37,987 nucleotides of DNA, taken from the NCBI GenBank assembly GCA_013214715.1, contig JABSSB010000125.1, forward strand, positions 1 to 37,987. Reading direction: 5' to 3'. Origin of the DNA: Paracoccaceae bacterium. GTDB lineage: Bacteria; Pseudomonadota; Alphaproteobacteria; Rhodobacterales; Rhodobacteraceae. The notes below the pieces were generated by a model. It was not told the origin of the DNA. It saw only the letters and a program-made list of their open reading frames with translations, and made no database searches. Below are positions 1-7,460 of the stretch, piece by piece. How positions within the stretch are numbered: the stretch's first letter is position 1; each line of letters begins with the position of its first letter. The position numbers and the translations under genes are program-made.

Positions 1-48
1 TGGTGCCTGCGGGCATGCGTTTGGCTGATTGCCAGACCGGAGCCCGCC

Positions 49-940
49 ATGCCCCTGCCCCCGCTACCTGACGCTGATTGGGTCGATACCAAGGACACCC
101 TGCATCTGTTTTTGCAGATCATCGGCAAAATCCGCCTGGAAACGCATCCCAAGCTGAACCATTGGTGGCATGTGACGCTTTATCCGCATGTGCGCGGCCT
201 GACCACCGGGCGCATCCCCTATGGCACTGGCGGGTTCGAAATTCTCTATGACAGGGTCGATCACGAGGTCACGCTGTCTCGGCATGACGGGCGGCAAAGC
301 GGGTTTTCCGTGCCCGGCCTGACGGTGGTCGAGTTTTACGATGCCCTCTTTTCGCGGCTCAACGCATTTGATCTCGACATCCAGATCAAGGCCGAACCCT
401 ATGACACCAAATCCAAGACACCTTTTGCCAAAGATACCGCCCCCGCGCCTATGATGCGCAGGCCGTGACGCAGTTCTGGCGCGCGCTTTGCGTGATTTCA
501 GGCGTTTTTGAAACCTAACGTACCACCTTCGTGGGCAAACAGACCCTCGTCCAGCCTTGTTGGCACAGCTTCGATCTGGTCGTGACGCGCTTTTCCCGAG
601 AGGCACACCCGCTGCAAGGCGGCACGCAATCGGATCGGTAGGCCTATTCCCACGCCGTGATCTCGGTCGGGTTCTGACCCGGCGATGACAGCTGCCCCGA
701 AGCTGCCTTTTTAGCTATGCCTATCCCGAACCCGACGGCATGGCGCAAATCCTGCTGGCGCCCGATACCGCCGTCTGGGCCGAAAAGAATGGCGGCGCGC
801 TGGCGATCCTGACATATGACGACGCCCGGCCGGCTGAAGATCCGTCCCAAGCGATTCTGTCCTTTTTGCACAGCCTCTATGACGGGGCAGCCAATCGCTG
901 CGGATGGCCGACACAGGATGTCTGGCACGACCACGCCTGA
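49..940 (+). pseudogene. Decayed DUF5996-family gene
   Basis: The pieces of one protein can be read in three frames. Residues 1-130 or so are open from ATG 49 (DTKDTLHLFLQIIGKIRLE, HPKLNHWWHVTLYPHVRGL). The reading then shifts near 447 into frame 3, where FWRAL, FVGKQ and HSFDLVVTRFSREAHP continue the family pattern but are cut by in-frame stops at 516, 639 and 675. It shifts again near 705-718 to SYAYPEPDG and a C-terminal part ending at 940 (SFLHSLYDGAANRCGWP). Together they cover a full DUF5996 protein of about 300 residues, a family whose function is not known to me. At least two indels plus three stops argue for real decay rather than a single sequencing error. The next gene, etfB, lies 180 bases downstream and is unlikely to be linked in function. 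Confidence 0.85.
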
Positions 941-1039
941 GAAGCGGCCGATACCGTTAACATGCGCCAATTGGCCCCAGAGATTTCCAAAACGCGACGT
1001 CCCAAGCTCAAGACGTGACGATTTTGCCCTGTCTCCCGC

Positions 1040-1063
1040 CCCGCTTCGCTTATATCAAGCGGG
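1040..1063 (+). promoter_or_regulatory. Inverted repeat upstream of etfB
   Basis: A 7-base perfect inverted repeat (CCCGCTT at 1040-1046, AAGCGGG at 1057-1063) with a 10-base AT-richer loop lies 57 bases upstream of the etfB start, in the 180-base gap 941-1120. It could be an operator for etfBA or a weak hairpin ending read-through from the pseudogene; no T-run follows. I could not fix a convincing -35/-10 pair here. The etfB ribosome-binding site GAGGAGAA at 1106-1113 is strong and correctly spaced. Confidence 0.3.
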
Positions 1064-1120
1064 ACATGGAATTCGAAAGGCGGGCAAAGTCGCCCAGCCC
1101 ATAGTGAGGAGAAAACGCCG

Positions 1121-1879
1121 ATGAAGGTGCTCGTGCCCGTCAAGCGCGTGATCGACTATAACGTGAAGGTTCGCGTCAAAGCGGACGGTTCCGGCGTCGA
1201 TCTGGCCAATGTGAAAATGTCGATGAACCCCTTTGACGAGATTGCCGTCGAAGAGGCCATCCGCCTGAAAGAAGCTGGCAAGGCTGATGAAATCATCGCC
1301 GTGTCGATCGGCGTGAAGCAGGCGCAGGAAACCCTGCGCACCGCGCTGGCCATGGGCGCCGACCGCGCGATCCTGGTCGTGGCCGCCGATGACGTGCATG
1401 CCGATATCGAACCGCTCGCCGTTGCCAAGATCCTCAAAGCTGTGATCGATGAAGAGCAGCCGGGCCTTGTGCTCTGTGGCAAGCAGGCGATCGACAATGA
1501 CATGAACGCCACTGGGCAGATGCTGTCGGCTCTGCTGGGCTGGTCTCAGGCGACCTTTGCCTCCGAGGTGGACGTGGATGGCGACACCGCCACCGTGACC
1601 CGCGAAGTCGATGGCGGTCTGCAGACCATCAAGGTCAAGATGCCCGCGATCATCTCGGTCGATCTGCGCCTGAATGAGCCGCGCTATGCCTCGCTGCCCA
1701 ACATCATGAAAGCCAAGAAAAAGCCGCTGGATGAAAAAACCGCCGCCGATTACGGCGTCGATGTCACCCCGCGTCTGGAAATCGTCGGCACAGCCGAACC
1801 GGCCGAACGCGCTGCCGGAATCAAAGTGGGCTCGGTCGACGAGCTGGTCGAGAAACTCAAAGAAGCGGGGGCTGTATAA
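1121..1879 (+). CDS. etfB: Electron transfer flavoprotein subunit beta
   Basis: Beta subunit (252 aa) of the cytoplasmic FAD/AMP heterodimer that takes electrons from acyl-CoA dehydrogenases and passes them to ETF:ubiquinone oxidoreductase. The start MKVLVPVKRVIDYNVKVRVK and the ETF-beta signature region VDLRLNEPRYASLPNIMKAK (about residues 184-203) are clear, and the length is normal. A strong Shine-Dalgarno GAGGAGAA sits 7 bases before ATG 1121. The stop overlaps the etfA start by one base (TAATG), so the two subunits are translationally coupled. In this window the methylsuccinyl-CoA dehydrogenase at 17964 is an obvious electron donor. No promoter could be fixed in the upstream gap. Confidence 0.97.
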   Translation: MKVLVPVKRVIDYNVKVRVKADGSGVDLANVKMSMNPFDEIAVEEAIRLKEAGKADEIIAVSIGVKQAQETLRTALAMGADRAILVVAADDVHADIEPLAVAKILKAVIDEEQPGLVLCGKQAIDNDMNATGQMLSALLGWSQATFASEVDVDGDTATVTREVDGGLQTIKVKMPAIISVDLRLNEPRYASLPNIMKAKKKPLDEKTAADYGVDVTPRLEIVGTAEPAERAAGIKVGSVDELVEKLKEAGAV

Positions 1880-2808
1880 TGGCTGTTCTTCTGCTGGCTG
1901 AAGTCAACAATGGTGAACTGGCGATGGACGCGACCGCAAAGGCCGTGACCGCCGCCAAAGCTCTGGGCGATGTGACGGTTCTGGCCGCGGGCGGCTCTGC
2001 TGCCGCTGCGGGCGAAGCCGCTGCCAAGATCGACGGTGTGTCCAAGGTTCTCGTGGCCGAAGACGAAACGCTGGGCCACCGTCTGGCCGAAAGCACTGCT
2101 GCGCTGATCGCCGGTCTGGCCGATGGCTATGAGCATATCGTGGCCCCTGCCACGACCGACGCCAAAAACGTGATGCCCCGCGTGGCCGCGCTGCTGGACG
2201 TGATGGTGATCTCGGACGCCACTGCCGTGATCGACGGCGCCACGTTCGAGCGTCCGATCTATGCCGGCAACGCGATCCAGACGGTGAAATCCTCGGACGC
2301 GACAAAAGTCGTGACCTTCCGCACCGCGAACTTTGATGCGGCAGGCGAAGGCGGCGCGGCAGCGGTCGAAGCCATCTCGGTCGGTGCGGCAGATGGGCTG
2401 TCGGAATGGGTCGAAGACAAGGTCGCCGAAAGCGATCGTCCTGAACTGACTTCGGCTGGCGTGGTTGTCTCGGGCGGCCGTGGCGTTGGCTCCGAAGACG
2501 ATTTCAAGCTGATCGAAACCCTCGCAGACAAGCTGGGCGCGGCTGTGGGCGCCTCGCGTGCAGCGGTTGATTCGGGCTATGCCCCGAACGATTGGCAGGT
2601 GGGCCAGACCGGCAAGGTCGTCGCGCCTGATCTCTATGTTGCCGTCGGCATTTCCGGTGCGATCCAGCACCTGGCCGGTATGAAAGACAGCAAGATCATC
2701 GTCGCGATCAACAAGGACGAAGAGGCCCCGATCTTTCAGGTGGCCGACTATGGTCTGGTCGCTGACCTCTTCGACGCGGTCCCGGACCTGACTAGCAAGC
2801 TGGGCTAA
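1879..2808 (+). CDS. etfA: Electron transfer flavoprotein subunit alpha
   Basis: Alpha subunit (309 aa) of the ETF heterodimer; it carries most of the FAD-binding site. The N-terminal half is the alpha/beta ETF domain (AVLLLAEVNNGEL, residues 2-14). The C-terminal FAD domain shows SGGRGVGSEDDF (near 198-209), then SRAAVDSGYAPNDWQVGQTG and VGISGAIQHLAGMKDSK, and the family ending INKDEEAPIFQVADYGLVAD. Length matches alphaproteobacterial EtfA. ATG 1879 shares its A with the etfB TAA, a TAATG junction that fixes the start and implies coupled translation. A Rho-independent terminator at 2869-2901 ends the operon. Confidence 0.97.
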   Translation: MAVLLLAEVNNGELAMDATAKAVTAAKALGDVTVLAAGGSAAAAGEAAAKIDGVSKVLVAEDETLGHRLAESTAALIAGLADGYEHIVAPATTDAKNVMPRVAALLDVMVISDATAVIDGATFERPIYAGNAIQTVKSSDATKVVTFRTANFDAAGEGGAAAVEAISVGAADGLSEWVEDKVAESDRPELTSAGVVVSGGRGVGSEDDFKLIETLADKLGAAVGASRAAVDSGYAPNDWQVGQTGKVVAPDLYVAVGISGAIQHLAGMKDSKIIVAINKDEEAPIFQVADYGLVADLFDAVPDLTSKLG

Positions 2809-2828
2809 ACCCCGTAACGCGCCCCACC

Positions 2829-2849
2829 CGCGCAGGCCTCGCCTGCGCG
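2829..2849 (+). other. GC-rich hairpin after etfA
   Basis: Nine-base perfect stem (2829-2837 with 2841-2849) and a three-base loop, 20 bases after the etfA stop. There is no T-run directly after it; the true terminator is the next hairpin. It may protect the 3' end of the etfBA message or act with the downstream terminator. Confidence 0.5.
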
Positions 2850-2868
2850 CACAGGGGATCAGATCACG

Positions 2869-2901
2869 CCCTTGCCGATCGCGGTCGACAAGGGTTTTTT
2901 T
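2869..2901 (+). terminator. Rho-independent terminator of etfBA
   Basis: Stem CCCTTG (2869-2874) with CAAGGG (2889-2894), extended by an inner CGA/TCG pairing, followed directly by seven T (2895-2901). It lies between the convergent etfA and histidine kinase genes and points on the plus strand, so it serves etfBA. Confidence 0.85.
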
Positions 2902-2927
2902 ATGCCTTGGCCCCGTCGTAGGATGTT

Positions 2928-4445
2928 TCAGGCCGTTCTGGCGCTTTGGGCCTGATGCAATGTCGCGGCAAGTTCTCGCAAGGTGAACGGCTTTCGTAAA
3001 ATCGCCTGCTGCGCCAAAGCCCCGGTCAGACTGCCATAGGTCTCTGGCGCAAAGCCGGTCATGAAGACCGGACAAATCTTTGGGTAAAGCGCCAGCAGAT
3101 CTGTGACCACGCTGGGGCCACGATCTCCATCGGCCAGAACGATATCGCACAGGACAATGTCAAACCCGTCATTCTCGCGCGCGGCCCGAAAGGCTTCGTC
3201 CCGGCTGGTGGCAATGACGGCCTGGAAATTCAGACTGAGAAGCTGTTTTTGCAACAAACCGGCAAGCTCGTGATTGTCCTCGATCACCAAAACGCTTTCC
3301 GTGGTGGCCTGCCAGACATAGCCCGGAGTTTGCGTCGCAAAGGACGCACGCGTCTTGCTCCGCGGCATCAGCAGGGACACGGTGGTGCCTTTGCCTTTGA
3401 TGGAATCGATACGCAGTTCTCCGCCGGATTGTTTGACGAAGCCATCCACCATCGACAAACCAAGCCCTGAGCCTTTCCCAACCGGTTTGGTCGTAAAGAA
3501 CGGATCGCGCGCCTGGCGCATCACGGGGTCTGTCATGCCGCTGCCCGTGTCGCGCAGGGCGATTTCGACATAGTCCGGGCCGGTGTCGTGGTTATGGCCA
3601 GCGGATCGATTGCGGCAAGACAGGGTAATCCGCCCTGCTCCGTCAATCGCATCGCGCGCGTTCACGGTCAGGTTCACCAACGCCTCTTCCAACGGCGCCG
3701 GATCGGCATCGATCAGCCAGGTATCCACCGCCAGATCAAGATCAAGGCGGATATCTGCCCCGGTCAGGCGATCCAACATGGACGCGATCCCGCAGATCGT
3801 ATCCACCACATTCACCTGCGTCGAGCGCAGCGGCTGTTTGCGGGCAAAAGCCAACAGCCGATGTGTCAACTCGCCCCCCCGCTTGGCCGCGGCGATAATG
3901 CTTTCGACCAATTCCCGATCGCTGCGCTTGTCATATTGCAGCAATTCCGCAGCCCCCATGATGGCCGCCAGAATATTGTTGAAATCATGCGCCACCCCAC
4001 CGCTGAGATGCCCGATGGTTTCCATTTTCTGCGCCTGCCGCAGCTTGGCCTCTGTCTCGATCTGATCCGAGACATCCTGCACCATGCCGCTGAACCCGCA
4101 GGGATTGCCATGCGGATCGCGCAGCACAATCGCCGTTTGACGCATATGACGCAGGTTCCCATCGGGATGCAGAACACGGTATTCGGCGTTGAAATAGTCG
4201 TCTTGCGAGCCCTCGAAATCCTCAAGGCGCTTCAGCCCCTCGATGTCGTCAGGATGCACAAGGTCAAAAAACGCGTCAATGCTGCCGGTGAAGTCGTCAG
4301 GCGAGACGCCAAACAGCTCAAGCGTTTCCGCTGACCACAGCAGTTCTTCGTCTTCGGTCACTTCCCAAGTGCCAATTTTGGCAACGCGATGCACCTCTCG
4401 CAACAGCCCCGTGCGAAGCTTGGGTTCCTTGCGCTGCTGCCTCAT
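2928..4445 (-). CDS. Soluble PAS hybrid histidine kinase with C-terminal receiver
   Basis: A 505-residue two-component kinase with no membrane segment, so a cytoplasmic sensor. Domains in order: a PAS domain (about 20-128, with WEVTEDEELLWS and VQDVSDQ at its end); a HisKA dimerisation helix with the phospho-acceptor in GGVAHDFNN (His153); a HATPase with the N box VNARDAI (about 261), G1 DTGSGM (299-304) and G2 GKGSGLGLS (323-331); and a receiver with E389/D390, phospho-acceptor D434 (LCDIVLADGD), T463 and K485. The HDFNN type of HisKA is common in PAS hybrid kinases of alphaproteobacteria. No response regulator or phosphotransferase gene is adjacent, so its partner must be elsewhere. It converges on etfA and diverges from the hydroxybutyryl-CoA dehydrogenase. 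The signal is unknown. Confidence 0.92.
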   Translation of the reverse strand: MRQQRKEPKLRTGLLREVHRVAKIGTWEVTEDEELLWSAETLELFGVSPDDFTGSIDAFFDLVHPDDIEGLKRLEDFEGSQDDYFNAEYRVLHPDGNLRHMRQTAIVLRDPHGNPCGFSGMVQDVSDQIETEAKLRQAQKMETIGHLSGGVAHDFNNILAAIMGAAELLQYDKRSDRELVESIIAAAKRGGELTHRLLAFARKQPLRSTQVNVVDTICGIASMLDRLTGADIRLDLDLAVDTWLIDADPAPLEEALVNLTVNARDAIDGAGRITLSCRNRSAGHNHDTGPDYVEIALRDTGSGMTDPVMRQARDPFFTTKPVGKGSGLGLSMVDGFVKQSGGELRIDSIKGKGTTVSLLMPRSKTRASFATQTPGYVWQATTESVLVIEDNHELAGLLQKQLLSLNFQAVIATSRDEAFRAARENDGFDIVLCDIVLADGDRGPSVVTDLLALYPKICPVFMTGFAPETYGSLTGALAQQAILRKPFTLRELAATLHQAQSARTA

Positions 4446-4535
4446 GACGTGCCCCGCTGCCTCCCTGCACGCGCGCGATCGGTCGTCAGTTTTTCCAGCC
4501 GGTCATCGCAAAGCAAGGTTTTTTTGACTGTGTTT

Positions 4536-4553
4536 CGCCGCAGGCCTGCGGCG
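4536..4553. promoter_or_regulatory. 18-base palindrome in divergent gap
   Basis: A perfect 18-base palindrome, CGCCGCAGGCCTGCGGCG, lies in the 274-base gap (4446-4719) between the divergent kinase and 3-hydroxybutyryl-CoA dehydrogenase genes. It could be an operator or an RNA hairpin. There is no T-run after it on either strand, so it is not a standard terminator. Nothing else stands out in this gap apart from the ribosome-binding site AGGAAAGG at 4702-4709. Confidence 0.35.
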
Positions 4554-4719
4554 TACAGCCGCGTGTGTCATCACATATGCACAGCCTGCCCCACATGGTA
4601 GCCGCGCGGCGATGCCGGGTTTTCGGCCTGGCCCTGCTGCGTCGCGGCGTCTGAGTCATAGACAAATCGCGCGCAAACGCTAAAGCATGTGAGCGACAGA
4701 CAGGAAAGGCTTGGATCCC

Positions 4720-5598
4720 ATGGCAGACATCAAAAGCGTAGGTGTGATCGGCGCCGGGCAAATGGGCAACGGGATTGCGCATGTGCTGGCCCTTGCCGAA
4801 TATGACGTTGTGCTCAGCGATGTCAGCGCCGACGCCCTGACCCGTGCGGTGGATACGATCCGCACGAACATGGTCCGGCAGGTCAGTCGCGGCAAGATCG
4901 ATGAGGCCACGATGGACACCGCTCTGGGCCGCATTGTCACCTCGCAGGATATGGCCGTGGTGGGACAAACCGATCTTGTGATCGAATCCGCGACCGAGCG
5001 TGAGACGATCAAACAGGCGATCTTCGAGGATGTTCAGCCACATCTGAAACCGACCACGATCCTGACCTCCAACACCTCGTCGATCTCGATCACGCGACTG
5101 GCCTCGCGCACCGACCGGCCCGAACGCTTCATGGGGTTTCACTTCATGAACCCGGTCCCGGTCATGCCGCTGGTTGAACTGATCCGGGGCATTGCGACGG
5201 ACCAACCCACCTTTGACGCCTGCCAGACCGTGGTGGACAAGCTTGGCAAGACCTCCGCCAGCGCCGAAGACTTTCCCGCCTTCATCGTGAACCGCATCCT
5301 GATGCCGATGATCAACGAAGCGGTCTACACGCTTTATGAAGGGGTCGGAAATGTCGAATCCATCGACAGCGCGATGAAACTTGGGGCAAACCACCCGATG
5401 GGCCCGCTGCAACTGGCGGATTTCATCGGGCTCGACACCTGCCTGGCGATCATGAATGTGCTGCATGACGGGCTGGCCGACACGAAATACCGCCCCTGCC
5501 CGCTGCTGACCAAATATGTCGAAGCCGGATGGCTGGGCCGCAAATCGCAACGCGGCTTCTATGATTACCGCGGCGACGTACCGGTTCCGACCCGGTAG
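4720..5598 (+). CDS. 3-hydroxybutyryl-CoA dehydrogenase
   Basis: NAD(P)-dependent oxidation/reduction of 3-hydroxybutyryl-CoA and acetoacetyl-CoA, in butanoate/PHB-type and acetyl-CoA assimilation metabolism. The 292-residue protein has the Rossmann motif GAGQMGNG (11-18), the catalytic Ser/His pair in SNTSS (about 117-121) and GFHFMNPVPVMPLVELIRG (H141, E153), and the C-terminal dimerisation domain beginning DFPAFIVNRILMPMINEA. Length is typical of the single-function family. ATG 4720 is chosen over the in-frame TTG 4711 because the Shine-Dalgarno AGGAAAGG (4702-4709) is 10 bases from the ATG and only one base from the TTG. Its closeness to etfBA fits a shared role in acyl-CoA metabolism. 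I leave the symbol empty because hbd, paaH and fadB names are used inconsistently for this family. Confidence 0.92.
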   Translation: MADIKSVGVIGAGQMGNGIAHVLALAEYDVVLSDVSADALTRAVDTIRTNMVRQVSRGKIDEATMDTALGRIVTSQDMAVVGQTDLVIESATERETIKQAIFEDVQPHLKPTTILTSNTSSISITRLASRTDRPERFMGFHFMNPVPVMPLVELIRGIATDQPTFDACQTVVDKLGKTSASAEDFPAFIVNRILMPMINEAVYTLYEGVGNVESIDSAMKLGANHPMGPLQLADFIGLDTCLAIMNVLHDGLADTKYRPCPLLTKYVEAGWLGRKSQRGFYDYRGDVPVPTR

Positions 5599-5662
5599 AA
5601 AGGAAACACTCCCGCGCGCCCCTTTGCGCCGCCTGCGGCGGTCGCCGGGGCCCTTGGGCCGG

Positions 5663-5689
5663 GCGCCGCATCCCTGCGGGCTGCGGCGC
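5663..5689 (+). other. Strong hairpin after hydroxybutyryl-CoA dehydrogenase
   Basis: Stem GCGCCGCA (5663-5670) with TGCGGCGC (5682-5689), 8 bases perfect, 11-base loop, in the 246-base gap between two convergent genes (5599-5844). No T-run follows, so it may act as a Rho-dependent or 3'-stabilising structure. The same gap is very GC-rich at 5610-5690 and then holds the AT-containing repeat at 5719-5752. Confidence 0.4.
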
Positions 5690-5718
5690 TGCACCGCTCA
5701 AAACTGGGCACATCCCCA

Positions 5719-5752
5719 ATTTCTTCTCTTGAAAAATACCCCCGCCGGAGGC
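5719..5752 (-). repeat. Candidate intergenic CCTCCGGCGGG repeat
   Basis: Read on the minus strand, this 34-base block starts GCCTCCGGCGGGGGTATTTT and continues into an AAGAGAAG-type purine stretch. The palindromic CCTCCGGCGG core followed by a T-rich stretch is, from memory, a pattern seen repeatedly between genes in Rhodobacteraceae genomes. Only one copy is in this window, so the repeat call rests on that recollection. The core palindrome plus TTTT could also serve as a terminator for a minus-strand transcript, such as the acyltransferase operon that ends at 5845. Confidence 0.45.
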
Positions 5753-5844
5753 CAGCTGCTGCAAGGACGCTTGCCCGCGCCGCCGCAGAGGCAGCGCGTA
5801 TCACATCGGCGTACTCAGGTCGCACCAAATGCTGAAAGGACCGG

Positions 5845-6738
5845 TCAATCGGTCAGGGACAGCGTGTGGTCACGTAGCCAGGCCATGAACTGGCGCGGGT
5901 CATTGCCCATCTCATCCACCTTGGCCGGATCCAGCGGATGCCCCACAATCGGCCCCTGCGGCTTGTTGAGCGCATGCACGATCTCATGCAACAGCAAGCC
6001 CTGCCGCAACACCGGAGAGACCTGATTGGCAATCTGATACAACCGCGAATTGGCGCCGGGGAATTTCATCGGCACCACGGTCGCGCCGGATTTACGGATC
6101 ATCTTGGCCGTGAACACATTCCACTCCGCCTCGATTGCGGGGCCGAACCATGTCTCGGAATGAGCCACCACACCCGACGGAAACAGCGCCACGACACCTC
6201 CGGCTTTGAGATGCGCCATCGCCTCGGCGCGCATCTTCACGCCTTTGCGCTGCGCCTCGGGATCATGCGGAAACGGAACCGGGATCATGTAAGAGCCCGC
6301 GACCTCGTCCAGATCGGTCAGAAGCGACCGGGTCAGAATGCGGTAATCATCGCGCACCCGCCCAATCAGATCGGCAAAGATCATGCCATCGACCATACCA
6401 TGCGGGTGATTGGCCACCACGATGACCGGGCCAGTCGCCGGGATGCGCGCCAATTGCTCGGCCGGGGTGGTCAGGTCGATCCCCATCACATCCAGCGCCG
6501 CGCGCCAGAATTTCTGCCCCCGCGGCGCGCCTTGGCGTTCGAATTCCTTGATCAACCGCAGCACCGTCAACTTGCCGGTCAGCGCTTCGATCACGCGGAT
6601 CAGCGCCGATTTGCGCGGGTCTTCAAAGGTCGTCGCATAAGACAGCCGTCGCCGATCGTAGCTTCTGAAATCGACCGTGCCCAGATCCTCATCGACCTTG
6701 GCGCGTGCAGGCGAGGTATTTTGAAAGCTGTCTACCAC
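5845..6738 (-). CDS. Lysophospholipid acyltransferase-family protein
   Basis: Predicted acyltransferase of 297 residues, acting at the membrane surface on a lysolipid or similar acceptor. The catalytic block is in VIVVANHPHGMVDGMIF (about 104-120), a variant of the NHx4D motif of glycerolipid acyltransferases. A second conserved block, GVVALFPSGVVAHSE (about 180-194), fits the acceptor/phosphate site (EGTRS-like position). No clear multi-span membrane region is visible. The start is a GTG at 6738, 35 bases after the HPr stop, so it is probably the last gene of the chvI-to-HPr operon. Acceptor and lipid product cannot be told from the sequence; ornithine-lipid or phosphatidic acid synthesis are possibilities only. 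Confidence 0.75.
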   Translation of the reverse strand: MVDSFQNTSPARAKVDEDLGTVDFRSYDRRRLSYATTFEDPRKSALIRVIEALTGKLTVLRLIKEFERQGAPRGQKFWRAALDVMGIDLTTPAEQLARIPATGPVIVVANHPHGMVDGMIFADLIGRVRDDYRILTRSLLTDLDEVAGSYMIPVPFPHDPEAQRKGVKMRAEAMAHLKAGGVVALFPSGVVAHSETWFGPAIEAEWNVFTAKMIRKSGATVVPMKFPGANSRLYQIANQVSPVLRQGLLLHEIVHALNKPQGPIVGHPLDPAKVDEMGNDPRQFMAWLRDHTLSLTD

Positions 6739-6773
6739 GTGGCCGTTCCGTTCTGTCCTGTCACGCGGGGCGT

Positions 6774-7043
6774 TCAGAACCCTTCGCCAAACTTGTCCGC
6801 GACCAATTCCTCGATCGCATCGGCCAATGCGTCGGCATCATCCCCCGCCGTTTCGATGTCAATAGTCGTTCCCTTGGCCGCTGCCAACATCAAAAGTCCC
6901 ATGATGCTGTCACCCGAGGCGCTCATGCCATCGCGGGACACCGTGACCTGCGCCGCATAGCCTTCGGCCAGCTCCACAAGCTTGGCCGAAGCCCGCGCAT
7001 GCAGACCTTTTTCATTCACAATCTTCAACGTTTTAATGGTCAT
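6774..7043 (-). CDS. Phosphocarrier protein HPr
   Basis: Small cytoplasmic phosphocarrier (89 aa) of a regulatory phosphotransferase chain. The catalytic GLHARAS places His15 exactly at the family position. The regulatory loop GDSIMGLL places Ser46 exactly where HprK phosphorylates, and an HprK gene is present three genes upstream. It is 21 bases downstream of the EIIA gene in the same operon. No EI, EIIB or EIIC sugar permease is in the window, so the pair is likely regulatory, with EI (PtsI or PtsP) encoded elsewhere. Confidence 0.96.
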   Translation of the reverse strand: MTIKTLKIVNEKGLHARASAKLVELAEGYAAQVTVSRDGMSASGDSIMGLLMLAAAKGTTIDIETAGDDADALADAIEELVADKFGEGF

Positions 7044-7064
7044 CGTGTCGTTGTTCCAAGTCCG

Positions 7065-7457
7065 TCAGGCCCGCGGAATGCGGCGGGCATCAATGTATTT
7101 TCGTCCAGCATCCATCGCGACATCTACGGCCCGCTCAAGTGGCAGACGGCGGGATTTCGCCAATTTCAGCAGCAAGGGCAGGTTGGCACCGTAAAGGATC
7201 AGCCGGTTTTCTGCCATACAGGCCGGTAAAGACAGATTCGACGGAGAGCCGCCAAACAGATCGGTCACCACGACCACCCCGTCCCCGTCATCCACCGCAT
7301 CCGCGGCGGCGCTGATTTCGGCTTTCTTGTCGTCGCGGTCATGATCCGCTTCGATGGTAATGGCGCGAATGCCCTGCTGGCGTCCCAGCACATGCTCCAC
7401 CGCCGAGAGATACTCTCGAGCCAACCCGCCATGGGCCACAATCACGATGCCGATCAC
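7065..7457 (-). CDS. PTS mannose-type EIIA component
   Basis: A 130-residue IIA protein of the mannose family that accepts phosphate from HPr. The N-terminus MIGIVIVAHGGLARE puts the active His at residue 9, and the family loop VVVTDLFGGSPSN is present at about 62-74. It stands without IIB, IIC or IID partners, the usual alphaproteobacterial situation, in which it is thought to signal rather than to transport sugar. It starts 3 bases after the rapZ stop and is followed by HPr, so co-expression is near certain. Confidence 0.95.
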   Translation of the reverse strand: MIGIVIVAHGGLAREYLSAVEHVLGRQQGIRAITIEADHDRDDKKAEISAAADAVDDGDGVVVVTDLFGGSPSNLSLPACMAENRLILYGANLPLLLKLAKSRRLPLERAVDVAMDAGRKYIDARRIPRA

Positions 7458-7460
7458 TGG

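Noticed and set aside
1750..3150. Long open frame on the minus strand across etfB-etfA and into the kinase gene
   Set aside because: It is antisense to well-supported ETF genes, has a composition rich in Arg, His and Gly typical of shadow frames in GC-rich DNA, and shows no domain pattern.
4536..4553. Rho-independent terminator at the 18-base palindrome
   Set aside because: No T-run follows on either strand and it lies between divergent gene starts, so I list it only as a possible operator.
4486..5694. 402-codon minus-strand frame opposite the hydroxybutyryl-CoA dehydrogenase
   Set aside because: It shadows a clear dehydrogenase gene and shows no recognisable motif.
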